DNA of 64,000 nucleotides from Myxococcaceae bacterium (lineage in GTDB: Bacteria; Myxococcota_A; Polyangia; Polyangiales; Ga0077539), in the NCBI GenBank assembly GCA_004297725.1, contig SCUS01000162.1, positions 62,001 through 126,000 of the forward strand, in the 5' to 3' direction. The first letter of the stretch is position 1; the number at the start of each line of letters is the position of its first letter. Position numbers and translations under genes: made by a program. A model generated the notes under the pieces. The model worked only from the letters and a program-made list of their open reading frames with translations. It ran no database searches and was not told the DNA's origin. Shown one piece after another: positions 34,131-43,746 of the stretch.

Positions 34131-34919
34131 ATGCGAACGCGCGCCGGGAACTGGTTCCTGCTGGTTGGACTGAGCGGGTGGGCCTGCACGCCCTCGACGC
34201 CGCGGCAGCCTCCTGCCCCCGCGGTGCGGGACTCCGGAGCGGCGGCGATGCCGACCTTCGTCCCGCCGACGACCGACGGCGCGGTCGCCGTGACGGACTC
34301 CGGCGGAGCGACCTCCGACGCCTCGGAGGACGTGGGCAACGCCTGCCGCCCGCTCGGCCCGGAGAGCACCGCCGCGGCGTGCGGCAACGGCAGCGACGAC
34401 GACTGCGACACGCAGGTCGACTGCGCCGACCACGACTGCGCCAACGTCCCCGGCTGCCGGGCCGGCGGAGCGCCCCCGGCGCCCCCTCCGACGTCCAACT
34501 GCGCGCCGCGAGGCCCGGAGAACACCGCCGCGGCGTGCGGCAACGGCAGCGACGACGACTGCGACGGCCAGTCCGACTGCCGCGACCAGGACTGCCTGAA
34601 CGTCCGCGGCGCCGGCTGCGACAGCGACGCCAGCGCGCCCCGCCCTCCGACGTCCAACTGCATCCGCCGCGGCCCGGAGAACACCAACGAGGCGTGCGGC
34701 AACCGCCTCGACGACGACTGCGACGGGTACTCCGACTGCGCCGACCAGGACTGCGCCCCGCCCGCCGTCACGGTGTGCCCCCCGAGGCCCCCGGCGCCCG
34801 CCCCGGTGCGCGCCCCGGCGCCCGCCGCCGCGAGGCCCGTCGCCCCGGTGGCGAGGCCAGCCGTCGCCCCCGCCGCGAGACCCGCCCCGAGGCCCGCGGC
34901 CCCCGCGGCGAGGCCGTAG
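34131..34919 (+). CDS. Lipoprotein with three Cys/Asp-rich metal-binding-like repeats
   Basis: 262 aa. Signal MRTRAGNWFLLVGLSGWAC with lipobox. Three ~60-residue repeats each contain the core ACGNGSDDDCDGQSDC plus a downstream DQDC, giving paired Asp and Cys loops similar to the MopE-type Cu/Ca-binding motif of myxobacterial surface proteins. A Pro/Ala/Arg tail (~70 residues) ends the protein. It is likely a surface metal- or Ca-binding lipoprotein; metal identity is not established. It converges with the next gene across 7 nt. Confidence 0.75.
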   Translation: MRTRAGNWFLLVGLSGWACTPSTPRQPPAPAVRDSGAAAMPTFVPPTTDGAVAVTDSGGATSDASEDVGNACRPLGPESTAAACGNGSDDDCDTQVDCADHDCANVPGCRAGGAPPAPPPTSNCAPRGPENTAAACGNGSDDDCDGQSDCRDQDCLNVRGAGCDSDASAPRPPTSNCIRRGPENTNEACGNRLDDDCDGYSDCADQDCAPPAVTVCPPRPPAPAPVRAPAPAAARPVAPVARPAVAPAARPAPRPAAPAARP

Positions 34920-34926
34920 CGCCCTC

Positions 34927-35925
34927 CTAGGGCGTGACGTCGCGAGCGCAGCGCACGCCGTAGCGCAGGTAGCGCGCGTCCGGGAGCGCGTGCCCCCGAT
35001 CGGCCGAGCGCATGTCCCCGCCGCCGCCCCAGAACCCGAGGCCCCGCAGCACCTTCGTCCCCTGCGGCCTGGGGGCGGCGTTGGCGTAGGGAGCCCACTC
35101 ATCCAGCGTCCACTCCTCGACGCTCCCGGCGAAGTCCTGGTGGCCCCAGAGCCCGGCGCCTCCGGGGTGCGAGCCCACCGGGGCGAAGAAGTCCCCCGGC
35201 GCGTGGCAGCCGTCGAGGGGCGCGGCGCGCGAGCAGTCGGCCACCAGCGTTCCCCACGGGTACACGCGGTTCTGCTCTCCGCCCGCGGCGGCGTACTCCC
35301 ACTCCGCCTCGGTCGGGAGCCGACCTCCGTCCCAGACGCAGAACGCGAAGGCCTCGTACCAGTTGAGGCAGCCCATCGGGCGGTCCTCGTTCTGCGCGGC
35401 GACGTCGGTCCACGGCTCGTCCCCGGCGCCGCAGTGCAGGGTGCCCACCAGGGCCTCGTAGGTGCGCGGGAGGTGGTCGTTCCACTCGGCGCGCCAGCCG
35501 CTGCCGGGGAGGCTGGGGTGCGCCCCGGCCCCCTCGGGGATCGTCTGCCCGCGCCAGCTCTCGACGAAGGCCCGGAAGCGCCCGACGGTGACCTCGAAGC
35601 GATCGAGGGAGTAGGCCTCGACGGCGACCGGGTGCTCGGGAAGCTCCTCGGGGTTGGGCACCGGGAAGGCGTCGCCGCCGACGAGGGAGCGACCCATCGG
35701 GAGCGTCCCAGCGGGCACCGCGATGCTGTCGCAGCACGAGGTGCCGCCGCAGCGGAGCTCGGCCGCGCAGGACTGTCCCTGCCGGGGCACGAGCGGCTCC
35801 GCGTCCGGCGGCAGCGGGCGCTCGCGCTCGCTCTCGCCGAAGAGCGAGCTGGAGCAGCCGCCGGCCACCACGCAGAACGCTCCGACGACCCGAGCCATGG
35901 CGCGATGACGAGCAGAAATAGGCAT
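34927..35925 (-). CDS. FGE/SUMF1-type lipoprotein
   Basis: 332 aa from 35925 (ATG 35898 is also possible and also gives a lipobox). N-terminus ...ARVVGAFCVVAGGC is a lipoprotein signal. The rest is a formylglycine-generating-enzyme fold: MGRSLVGGDAF, EVTVGRFRAFVESW, CLNWYEAFAFCVWDGGRLPTEAEWEYAA and a terminal YGVRCARD. The two redox Cys of catalytic FGE are not apparent in the usual GG...C region, so it is probably a non-enzymatic carbohydrate- or peptide-binding member. No sulfatase gene is nearby. Confidence 0.8.
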   Translation of the reverse strand: MPISARHRAMARVVGAFCVVAGGCSSSLFGESERERPLPPDAEPLVPRQGQSCAAELRCGGTSCCDSIAVPAGTLPMGRSLVGGDAFPVPNPEELPEHPVAVEAYSLDRFEVTVGRFRAFVESWRGQTIPEGAGAHPSLPGSGWRAEWNDHLPRTYEALVGTLHCGAGDEPWTDVAAQNEDRPMGCLNWYEAFAFCVWDGGRLPTEAEWEYAAAGGEQNRVYPWGTLVADCSRAAPLDGCHAPGDFFAPVGSHPGGAGLWGHQDFAGSVEEWTLDEWAPYANAAPRPQGTKVLRGLGFWGGGGDMRSADRGHALPDARYLRYGVRCARDVTP

Positions 35926-36142
35926 AAGTTGCGTACTTCACTCAGCAATCGGCGTTCCGCTGCGTGGCGCATCGCTGTGCTGCGAGGCCCCGCCCCCTAA
36001 GGCTTCAGGGCCACATCACGGTGTCCTCGATTCGCGCCCGTGTGGCTTGCGAGTCGATCTCCCTGCGACCTCATCCACGCAGCGGAGCTGAGCACTCTTC
36101 CGCCATGCGGCTGTGTCGTTCTCGTACAGAGGCGCCGTGACC

Positions 36143-38629
36143 TCAGCGGCGGCGGTAGAGCCCCAGGCTCACCTCGCTGCCGTCGGTGAGGGCGCGGACC
36201 GCGTGCGTCCTTCCGTCGGCGCCCACGACGATGCGCCCCACGCTGACGGAGTCGTAGATGCGCGAGCGGAAGCGCGCCTCGGCCACGGGCGCGAGGTCGA
36301 GCGCCGCGCGGACCTCCTCGCAGACCGGCGCGACCTCCGAGGAGCGCGGGCGGTGGCTGCGGCAGGTGAGGCCCAGGTAGACCATCAGGCACGACGGGGG
36401 GTTGGCGATCATCGCGCGGGCCCTCGCGGAGAGCACCTCGCGGGGCTCCTCGCCGGGGCGAGAGGGCGCGAGCTCGCCCAGGGGCACGACGCGCCAGGAC
36501 CAGCGAGAGACGCCGTCGTGGATCCGCGATCCGATGCGGCCGAGGCGGGAGGCGTGGGTGCTCACCGGGGCCGTGGTCGAGAGCGCGGGCTGGAACTCGA
36601 GCACCGTGCAGCGGTCGGGGATGCGTCCGCGCACGGACTGGAGGAAGGCGAACTCGCGCATCTCGAAGTAGTCCACGTCGCGCACGAAGCCGCGGTGGAG
36701 CACCGGCGAGGCGAGGAGGTAGAGCGCCGCGCCGAGGCGGGCCCAGGGCGGCGCCCGCAGCAGCGCGGGGGTGGCGGCGGCCGCGAGCAGCACGAAGGGC
36801 GTGATGAGGTTGAGGTGGTAGCGGGCCTGCATCGCGGGCACCGCCGGGGCCACGTAGGAGTGCACCACGAAGAAGGTGAGGAGCCACAGCAGCAGGAAGG
36901 CCGAGCGCGCCCGATCGCCTCGGCGCCAGAGGAGCGCGGCCCCGACCGCGGCGGCGACCACGAGCCCCGGCGGCGTGCTCCACGGGCTGAGGAGCATGTT
37001 GAAGCGCAGGCTGAGGAGCGTCTCGATCGCGGTGCGGAGCGTGCGGAGGCTCAGGCCGTCGTCGAGGTTGTGGCGGTAGCGCACGAGCAGGTGCGTGACG
37101 ATGGAGAAGGCCGCCGAGGCGGTGATGAGGGCCGCCGCGAGGGCGCGCCGGGCGCGGGGCGTCGCGGACCACGCGATGACCACGCCGCCGAGGTCGAGCG
37201 GGAAGAAGATGATGGCCTCGGGCCGGGCGTCGTAGGTCGCGAGGCAGAGCAGCGGGAGCGCGACGAAGCAGGCGGCCCGCCACCAGGGCGACGCGTCGGT
37301 GAGCGCGCAGTAGAGCACCACGAAGGTGAAGGACGAGGTGAGCAGCGCCTGGAGGATCTCGACGTCGCTGCGCGAGAAGCGCAGGTGCATGGGCAGCAGC
37401 GCGAGGATGGCGGCGGCGGCCAGGGCGCTGCGCCAGTCCTTGAGCACGTAGCGGGCGTGGGCGAAGAGGACGAGGGGCGTGGCCGCGGCGATGGCGAAGC
37501 CCGCGGCGAAGTTCACCTCGTCGAGCAGGAAGGTGGCGCCCGTCACGCGGCTGAGGAGCGGCAGCAGGAGGCCCTCGTAGCTGTACTTCGCGAGCGGGAT
37601 GATCCGCGTGTAGGACCACGCGTTGAGCGGCGCGACGGGCGACACCGCGAGGCGCAGCAGCGCCCCGCCGAGGACGATGGCCGCGAGCGCGGGGCCCACC
37701 CACGCCGGGGTGTCGCGGAGCTGCCGACGGATCACCAGCAGCACGAAGACCAGGCCCGCGAGGTAGATCAGCACCCCGTCGGTGAGGCCGTCGACGAGGC
37801 TCATGACGCGCGGGGCGTGCTCGCCGAAGTCCTCCCGGCGCGGGGTGTTCGCGGGCCCGGGCGGAGCCGCCGGAGGAGGGGACGGGGGCGTCCACGCGTC
37901 GACCGCAGGGCCCGCATCCACGTGAGACGGAGGCGGTGGTGGCGGCGGTGGAGGCGGCGGTGGTGGCGGGGTGGCCACCGCGAGGCGAGCGCCAGCGTCG
38001 AGGGAAGGCGGTGGGGTCGCGGGCACGTCGCGGGGCACGTCGCGCGACGTGGCGTCGAGGGAGACGGCGCGGGTGACGTCGTGCGGGGCGGCTGCGTCGT
38101 GCGGGGCGGCTGCGTCGTGCGGCGGAGGAGGAGCGGTCGGAGCGGGAGCTGGCGCTGGCGCTGCCGGGGAGGGAGGGCCTCGCGGCGGTGGGACCGGGCC
38201 GCCCTGGCCGTGCCCGACCCAGTGCCATCGGTCTTCCTGGGCCCTGACCCTCGCGGTGATCGCCGCGAGGAGGGCGGGCGGAACGCCCCGCGAGCCGAAG
38301 GGGATCAGCGTGAACTGCGCCGTCACGACGCTGCCCGGCGGCGCGACCTCGCGGTGGCGGAACTCGATCATCGCCGGCTGGGCGAGGCCCGGGCAGGAGT
38401 AGCTCGCCTGGAAGTAGGTTCGCCCGAAGGTGGCCCGGCCGAGGGTGCAGCCGCCCGGCAGGGCCGCGCCCTCGCCGGTCATCGTAGCGACGAGCTGCTG
38501 CTGATCGGGGCCGATCTCGAAGCGCTCGTTGAAGGAGGTCGGAGCGCGACCCGGCTTCGAACACCCGAACAGGCTCGCCACGATGGCCAGGAGCCACGGG
38601 AGAGTACGCGCGTGCCAGGTGGCCATCAT
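36143..38629 (-). CDS. Lipobox + poly-Pro linker + GT-C membrane protein
   Basis: 828 aa. MMATWHARTLPWLLAIVASLFGC is a lipoprotein-type signal. A ~120-residue globular domain follows, then a Pro/Ala/Asp linker with 14 consecutive prolines near residues 215-228, and from ~290 a polytopic GT-C-like domain with about ten helices (motif TYDARPEAIIFF matches VYARPEYRLLVV of the protein at 59552-61162). A lipid-modified N-terminus on a polytopic glycosyltransferase is unusual. A soluble C-terminal domain completes it. Confidence in the GT-C part is moderate. Confidence 0.65.
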   Translation of the reverse strand: MMATWHARTLPWLLAIVASLFGCSKPGRAPTSFNERFEIGPDQQQLVATMTGEGAALPGGCTLGRATFGRTYFQASYSCPGLAQPAMIEFRHREVAPPGSVVTAQFTLIPFGSRGVPPALLAAITARVRAQEDRWHWVGHGQGGPVPPPRGPPSPAAPAPAPAPTAPPPPHDAAAPHDAAAPHDVTRAVSLDATSRDVPRDVPATPPPSLDAGARLAVATPPPPPPPPPPPPPPSHVDAGPAVDAWTPPSPPPAAPPGPANTPRREDFGEHAPRVMSLVDGLTDGVLIYLAGLVFVLLVIRRQLRDTPAWVGPALAAIVLGGALLRLAVSPVAPLNAWSYTRIIPLAKYSYEGLLLPLLSRVTGATFLLDEVNFAAGFAIAAATPLVLFAHARYVLKDWRSALAAAAILALLPMHLRFSRSDVEILQALLTSSFTFVVLYCALTDASPWWRAACFVALPLLCLATYDARPEAIIFFPLDLGGVVIAWSATPRARRALAAALITASAAFSIVTHLLVRYRHNLDDGLSLRTLRTAIETLLSLRFNMLLSPWSTPPGLVVAAAVGAALLWRRGDRARSAFLLLWLLTFFVVHSYVAPAVPAMQARYHLNLITPFVLLAAAATPALLRAPPWARLGAALYLLASPVLHRGFVRDVDYFEMREFAFLQSVRGRIPDRCTVLEFQPALSTTAPVSTHASRLGRIGSRIHDGVSRWSWRVVPLGELAPSRPGEEPREVLSARARAMIANPPSCLMVYLGLTCRSHRPRSSEVAPVCEEVRAALDLAPVAEARFRSRIYDSVSVGRIVVGADGRTHAVRALTDGSEVSLGLYRRR

Positions 38630-38773
38630 TCAGCGACGGCGAAGGGTACCAGCACCGATCAGGGCGCAGGAGGGAAATGCTCTGGCGCTGCGGCGCACTG
38701 TCCCTCCCGGAGCGAAAGCGCGCCTAGACTCGACGTGTCCGGCGCGAAGGCGTGGGACATAACAGACGCTGGC

Positions 38774-40885
38774 ATGCGCACCCCTCCACTGCTCCCCTGG
38801 TCGGCGATGTTCTGGACGGGCGCGCTGCTCGCCGCCGCCGGGTGCTCGAAGGAGGGACGGCCCCCGACGGCCGACGCGCTGGACGGCGCTGTCCCGATCG
38901 ACCCGAGGGTGCCCTTCGACGCAAGGACGACCCCCTTCGACGCGGGTCCAGGGGTCGACGTGAGGGCGCCCTTCGACGCGGGCCCCGGGGTCGACGCGAG
39001 GGCGTCGGTCGACGCGAGGGCGCCCATCGACGCCAGGGTGCCCACCTCCTTCGGCAGGGGCTTCACCGACCTCTCGACGCCGCTGGACGGGATGCCCTCG
39101 ACCTTCCTGACGACGCCGCGGATGGTCCCTGGAGAGGACCCGGAGCCGACCGTCGGGCTCCTCGCGGACCTCGACGGCGACGGCGCCCCGGAGGTGCTCT
39201 TCGCGGCCACGCAGGACGGCCCCGAGGGTCGCACGACGGTGGCCTTCCGCTACGACGCCACGGGCGGCCTCACCCTGCTGGGGCGCCTCGCCACCGCGGA
39301 GCGCAACGACCGGCTGGACCTCATGGCGGTCGTCGACCTCGACGGCGACGGCTCTCAGGACCTCGTCTTCAACCGCCCGGAGAGGGAGCTCGCCTGGGGC
39401 CTCGGGGGCGCTCGCTTCGGGGCGCCCTCGTCGATCACCACGAACACCTCGATGTGGGCGCCGGGCTACCAGTCGCTCCTCTTCGACGACTTCGACGACG
39501 ACGGCTGGCTCGACGTGGCCTTCGGCATCGCCGGCTGCTGCCCCACCTGCCGCGACGTGAAGCTCATGCTGCGCGACGGCCCGCGGAGCTTCGCCGACCG
39601 CTCCGACCTGATCGCCATGGCCCCGGCGGCCTCGTCCTACGCGATGCTCAGCGCGACGCTCCACGACGCCCGGATGCTCATCTCCATCGGGCAGCCCTGC
39701 TCGGAGCAGGACTCCCCGACCTTCTACCGCTGGCAGGCCCGCAGCCCCGACGGGTTCTCTCGCCTCGCGGCCTTCGATCCGACCCCGCCGGACGCGTACA
39801 TCCGCGCCACGGACCCGGGGATGGGCGCCCGGGACCACTCGCTCTCCCACTGGGTCCCGATGGGGGCCGCGGTGGGCGACGCCGACGGCGACGGCCGCAT
39901 CGACCTGGCCATGTCGCTCAACTTCTTCGTCGGGATCTTCCAGGACACCGGGGCCTTCCCCCTGGTGGACCACACCGAGCAGTTCGCCAAGGCCCCGTCG
40001 GTGGCCATGATGTCCGGCCAGCGGATGATCCCGTGGGGCCTCGCGCTGGTGGACCTCGACCAGGACGGCCGGCTCGACCTCTTCACCGCCCACGGCAACG
40101 ACCACACGGCCGCGAGCCTGCCGAGCTACTTCATCGGCCCGCAGTACTCGACCGTGCACTGGAACGCCGGCGCCATGACCTTCACCAACGTCACCTCCCG
40201 CATCGGCGTCGGGCGCCAGGGGCAGTGGCGCTCGCTCTCCGTCGGCGACCTCGACCGCGACGGCGACGCCGACCTGGTCGTGGGCAGCCTCGCGGAGAAC
40301 CCTCGCGTGCTGCGCAACGACGTCTCTCTGGGCCACCACGGCTTCTCGATCCGCCTGCGAGGCACCACCAGCAACATCCTCGGGGTGGGCGCCACGGTGG
40401 CCGTGCAGGTCGCCGAGGGGCAGCCCGAGCAGGTGCACGTCGTGGGCTCCATCGGGTCGCCGCTGCTGTTCAGCACGCCGATGGTGTTCGCGGGCCTCGG
40501 CGCCGCCACGCAGGCCTCCCGCGTGCGCGTCACCTGGCCCTCCGGGCTCGTGCAGGAACTCCGCAACGTCCCCGCCGGGACGATGCACACCCTCGAGGAG
40601 CCCTCGTTCATCGCCGTCGCACCCTCGGGCCGCCACCTCCCGGCCGACGGCCGCGCCACGGCCACGGTGCGGGTGACCCCGAGGGCGCCCGACGGCACCC
40701 TCCGCCCGGACGCCCGCGTCGAGGTCGCCCTCGCCCACGGCGCCGGGACCATCACCCCCGCGCGATGGACCGGCACCGCCTGGGAGGCCACGGTCACCGC
40801 GCCCTCCATGCGCGGATCGAGCGTCGTGGAGGTGCGCGTCGACGGCGCCGCCGCCCGGGTGCGACCGCGCCTCTGGTGGGACTGA
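38774..40885 (+). CDS. FG-GAP/UnbV (ASPIC) lipoprotein
   Basis: 703 aa. Signal MRTPPLLPWSAMFWTGALL ends in lipobox AAAGC; an Asp-rich spacer follows (FDAGPGVDARAS type repeats). FG-GAP loops DLDGDGAPE, DLDGDGSQD, DFDDDGWLD, DADGDGRID and DLDQDGRLD are clear. ASPIC/UnbV part has VTWPSGLVQEL. The C-terminal domain ends AARVRPRLWWD, as in the family. It converges with the Asp/Asn beta-hydroxylase-like gene across 9 nt. It is a surface protein without known ligand. Confidence 0.88.
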   Translation: MRTPPLLPWSAMFWTGALLAAAGCSKEGRPPTADALDGAVPIDPRVPFDARTTPFDAGPGVDVRAPFDAGPGVDARASVDARAPIDARVPTSFGRGFTDLSTPLDGMPSTFLTTPRMVPGEDPEPTVGLLADLDGDGAPEVLFAATQDGPEGRTTVAFRYDATGGLTLLGRLATAERNDRLDLMAVVDLDGDGSQDLVFNRPERELAWGLGGARFGAPSSITTNTSMWAPGYQSLLFDDFDDDGWLDVAFGIAGCCPTCRDVKLMLRDGPRSFADRSDLIAMAPAASSYAMLSATLHDARMLISIGQPCSEQDSPTFYRWQARSPDGFSRLAAFDPTPPDAYIRATDPGMGARDHSLSHWVPMGAAVGDADGDGRIDLAMSLNFFVGIFQDTGAFPLVDHTEQFAKAPSVAMMSGQRMIPWGLALVDLDQDGRLDLFTAHGNDHTAASLPSYFIGPQYSTVHWNAGAMTFTNVTSRIGVGRQGQWRSLSVGDLDRDGDADLVVGSLAENPRVLRNDVSLGHHGFSIRLRGTTSNILGVGATVAVQVAEGQPEQVHVVGSIGSPLLFSTPMVFAGLGAATQASRVRVTWPSGLVQELRNVPAGTMHTLEEPSFIAVAPSGRHLPADGRATATVRVTPRAPDGTLRPDARVEVALAHGAGTITPARWTGTAWEATVTAPSMRGSSVVEVRVDGAAARVRPRLWWD

Positions 40886-40894
40886 ATACGTGAG

Positions 40895-41746
40895 TCAGTA
40901 AGACGGCGTCGCGCCGGGGTCGTTGCGGCGCTTGCGCTGGTAGCGGGTGGGCTCGGGGTCGTGGTCGCTGGGGCGGCCGAGGCGGGCGTAGCGCTCGTCG
41001 AGGGCGAGGCGCAGGGTCTCCTCGTCGCGGAGGCCGTTCTGCGCCCGGGCGAGCTCGAGCAGCCGCGCGGCGGGCCAGCGCACCGGGCCGCGCGCGACGA
41101 CGTGGATGCGCACGGTGTCGGAGTCGTTCACGAGGTAGTGCTGGCGCGCGACGTTGACGACCATCGCGGCGCCCGGCCGGAAGGGCACCGTGCGGGTGAA
41201 GGGACCCGCGGCGCCGTCGGGCTCGACGTCGATCACGAACTCGCAGCCGGCGGGCATGTTGAGCGCGACGTTGAGCGAGCGCATCACCTCGTGCTGCGGG
41301 TCGTCGACGTGCGTGGCGATGCGGCTGCGCGGGCTCAGCGCCAGGAAGGCCACGGCCCGGCACTGGTCCCAGTCGAGCAGCTCTCGGAGCAGGGCCATGG
41401 TCTGCGGGCAGCGCTCGGCGACCGGGGTGGTGGCGTAGCGCTGGTCCTGGTTGGTGCCGGGCGAGGGGGCGACGGCGGCCTTGGTGGGGTCGCCGTCGAG
41501 GGCGCGCAGCGCGAGGCCGTGCCAGTGCCGGATGCCGTAGCGGGGATCGGACTGGTAGGGCACGAACTCCCCGAGCAGGGCCGTCGCCTCGGCCAGGCAG
41601 GCCTCGTGGTCGAACGCGACCCCGAGGTCGATGTACGGCACCAGCTCCAGGTGCTCGTCGATCTCGCGCTCGGCGCGAGGGTCGGCGTAGAAGGTCCCGC
41701 GCCAGGCGGTCGACGCGGGAGAGGGTGACTGGCGCTCGGTGCTCAT
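40895..41746 (-). CDS. Aspartyl/asparaginyl beta-hydroxylase-like dioxygenase
   Basis: 283 aa, without a signal peptide. A 2-oxoglutarate/Fe(II) fold of the AspH type is suggested by IATHVDDPQHEVMRSLNVAL (first His and following Arg) and MVVNVARQHYLVNDSDTVRIHVV (second His and oxoglutarate-binding Arg). It sits 7 nt downstream of a Cys-rich repeat lipoprotein gene, co-transcribed. AspH enzymes hydroxylate Asp/Asn within Cys-rich EGF-like domains in animals, so that neighbour is a plausible substrate; this is inference. Alternatives are LPS-lipid hydroxylases of the same fold. Confidence 0.8.
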   Translation of the reverse strand: MSTERQSPSPASTAWRGTFYADPRAEREIDEHLELVPYIDLGVAFDHEACLAEATALLGEFVPYQSDPRYGIRHWHGLALRALDGDPTKAAVAPSPGTNQDQRYATTPVAERCPQTMALLRELLDWDQCRAVAFLALSPRSRIATHVDDPQHEVMRSLNVALNMPAGCEFVIDVEPDGAAGPFTRTVPFRPGAAMVVNVARQHYLVNDSDTVRIHVVARGPVRWPAARLLELARAQNGLRDEETLRLALDERYARLGRPSDHDPEPTRYQRKRRNDPGATPSY

Positions 41747-41753
41747 GGAGCGC

Positions 41754-43646
41754 TCAGCGGCAGGTGCCCGAGGAGCAGGTGCTCCCGGGCGAGCACATGG
41801 TCCCGCAGCAGGGCTGGCCCACGGCTCCGCAGGTCGTGGGCACCGAGCACATCCCCGACACGCAGGTGGAGTAGAGGCACGGCGTCCCGGAGGTGCAGCA
41901 CGCCTCGCGGGGGTTGCCGCAGCTCGAGCCCGCGTCTCCCCCGCCGGCGCTGCAGACGCCGCCGCTGCAGGTGTAGCCGCGGATGCAGGCGCCGCCGGCG
42001 CAGCACGCCAGCGAGGCGCCGCCGCAGGTGGTGGGCGTCCGGCACGTCCCCGCGTTGCACACCAGCTCGCCCGCGCACGGGTCGGAGCCCGCGCAGCACG
42101 CCGTGTCCAGCCCGCCGCAGCCGGAGCCGCCGTCGGCCGGAGCCGACCCTCGGCAGGTGCCGCTCATGCAGGTGTAGCCGCGGACGCAGGCGCCGCCGCT
42201 GCAGCACGTCTGCGACGCGCCGCCGCAGGTGGTGGGCGTCACGCACATCCCGCCGTTGCACACGAACTCCCCGGCGCAGGGCTCGGTCCCGGGGCAGCAC
42301 GCGGTGTTCATGGAGCCGCAGCCGCCGACCGGGCCCGCGTCGGCGCTCGAGCCGCGGCAGGTGCCGCTCATGCAGGTGTAGCCGCGGATGCAGGCGCCGC
42401 CGGTGCAGCACGCCAGCGACGCGCCGCCGCAGGTGGTGGGCGTCACGCACATCCCCGCGTTGCACACGAAGGTGCCCGCGCAGGGCTCGCTCCCCGCGCA
42501 GCACGGGGTGTTCATGGAACCGCAGAGGCCCGGGCCGGCGTCCACCGGGGTCGCCCCCCGGCAGAAGCCGCCCATGCACGAGAGGCCCGCCGTGCACGAC
42601 GGGCCGATCATGCAGCACATCTGGTCGGTTCCGCCGCAGGTCACCGCCGACATCTGGCAGGTGCCGCCCATGCAGGCGTAGCCGAAGCCGCAGCCGGTGC
42701 CCGTGGCGCAGCAGGTCTGCCCCGGGTTGCCGCAGGGGGGAGGGCCACCGTCCATGGGGGGCGAGCCGCCGTCCATGGGAGGAGGACCACCGTCCATGGG
42801 GGGAGTGCCGCCGTCCATGACCGTGGCGACCCGGCAGGTGCCGCCCTGGCACGTCAGCGAGCCGCTGCACTGCGCGCCCGTGGGGCAGCAGGTCTGGCCC
42901 AGGGTGCCGCACATCGCCATCATCGGCTGGCAGCTTCCGCTCACGCACGAGAACCCCGAACCGCACGGCGACGCGCCCGCGCAGCACACCTGGCTCGAGC
43001 CGCCGCAGGGCCGGCAGGAGCCGCCCGCGCACGCGAGGGAGGAGCCGCAGGCCATCCCGCTGGTGCAGCACGGCTGCGCCGAGCCGCCGCAGACCACCGT
43101 CCCCGAGTCGGTGGGGCCAGTGCCCCCGTCGGTGCCCATGGCCGACATCTGGCAGGTGCCGCTCATGCACGTCATGGTGCCCGCGCACGCAGGCCCGGAC
43201 GTACAGCACGCCTGCCCCTGCGCTCCACAGGTCGAGGTGGCCGCCTGGCAGGTGGTGCCCATGCACGAGAGCATCGGGCCGCACGGCGTGCCGCCGGGAC
43301 AGCACATCAGACCGAGGGTGCCGCAGGGGCCCGTGTCCGGAGGAGGGACCGTCGCGTCGGAGCCGGGCCCTACGTCGCCAGGCGACATCGCGTCGACCCC
43401 GGGGCCCGCGTCGACCCCGGGGCCCGCGTCGACCCCGGGGCCCGCGTCGACCCCGGGGCCCGCGTCCCGTGTTCCGCTGTCCGGCGCCGAACCATCGACG
43501 CGCGGTACATCGCCTATGGTCGAGACGTCGAGGTCGCCGCCGTCGAGCACGCCGGGGTGGTCGTCGCCCGAGCACGCCGCCAGCACCAGCACCGACCCGA
43601 AGACCAACCAGCCCTGGCCAGAACGAGCCCTTCGATCCATCAACAT
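41754..43646 (-). CDS. Lipoprotein with 15 six-cysteine repeats
   Basis: 630 aa. Signal ending LVLAAC, then an Asp-rich linker with four in-frame DAGPGV units. From about residue 105 I count 15 tandem repeats of C-x6-CC-x5-C-x5-C-x4-C (some with one residue less), e.g. CGSMNTPCC...PC...VC...MC. Repeats 8-13 alternate two types, the signature of a duplicated two-repeat unit. About 90 Cys form presumably 45 disulfides. It is a surface-anchored disulfide-rich protein of unknown function, co-transcribed with the hydroxylase-like gene. Confidence 0.82.
   Translation of the reverse strand: MLMDRRARSGQGWLVFGSVLVLAACSGDDHPGVLDGGDLDVSTIGDVPRVDGSAPDSGTRDAGPGVDAGPGVDAGPGVDAGPGVDAMSPGDVGPGSDATVPPPDTGPCGTLGLMCCPGGTPCGPMLSCMGTTCQAATSTCGAQGQACCTSGPACAGTMTCMSGTCQMSAMGTDGGTGPTDSGTVVCGGSAQPCCTSGMACGSSLACAGGSCRPCGGSSQVCCAGASPCGSGFSCVSGSCQPMMAMCGTLGQTCCPTGAQCSGSLTCQGGTCRVATVMDGGTPPMDGGPPPMDGGSPPMDGGPPPCGNPGQTCCATGTGCGFGYACMGGTCQMSAVTCGGTDQMCCMIGPSCTAGLSCMGGFCRGATPVDAGPGLCGSMNTPCCAGSEPCAGTFVCNAGMCVTPTTCGGASLACCTGGACIRGYTCMSGTCRGSSADAGPVGGCGSMNTACCPGTEPCAGEFVCNGGMCVTPTTCGGASQTCCSGGACVRGYTCMSGTCRGSAPADGGSGCGGLDTACCAGSDPCAGELVCNAGTCRTPTTCGGASLACCAGGACIRGYTCSGGVCSAGGGDAGSSCGNPREACCTSGTPCLYSTCVSGMCSVPTTCGAVGQPCCGTMCSPGSTCSSGTCR
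43390..43461. repeat. 18-bp minisatellite x4 within Asp-rich linker
   Basis: Four perfect tandem copies of GCGTCGACCCCGGGGCCC encode, on the - strand, the DAGPGV linker repeat. As the unit is a multiple of 3 it can expand or contract without frameshift. Confidence 0.85.
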
Positions 43647-43746
43647 CGCTCCTGTGTTTACCGGGCAGACCGCGCCGGGACGACGATTGTCCGAACGCCG
43701 CCGAGACTAACCGATCTCACCCGACGTCGCCCTGATCGCGAGCACC

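Noticed and set aside
34927..35925. Active sulfatase-modifying FGE
   Set aside because: The redox Cys pair is not seen and no sulfatase is nearby, so only the fold is called.
36113..40885. A very long + frame spanning two opposite-strand genes
   Set aside because: Its first ~890 codons are the GC-rich antisense shadow of the - strand gene at 36143-38629. Only the part from ATG 38774, with signal peptide and FG-GAP loops, is real.
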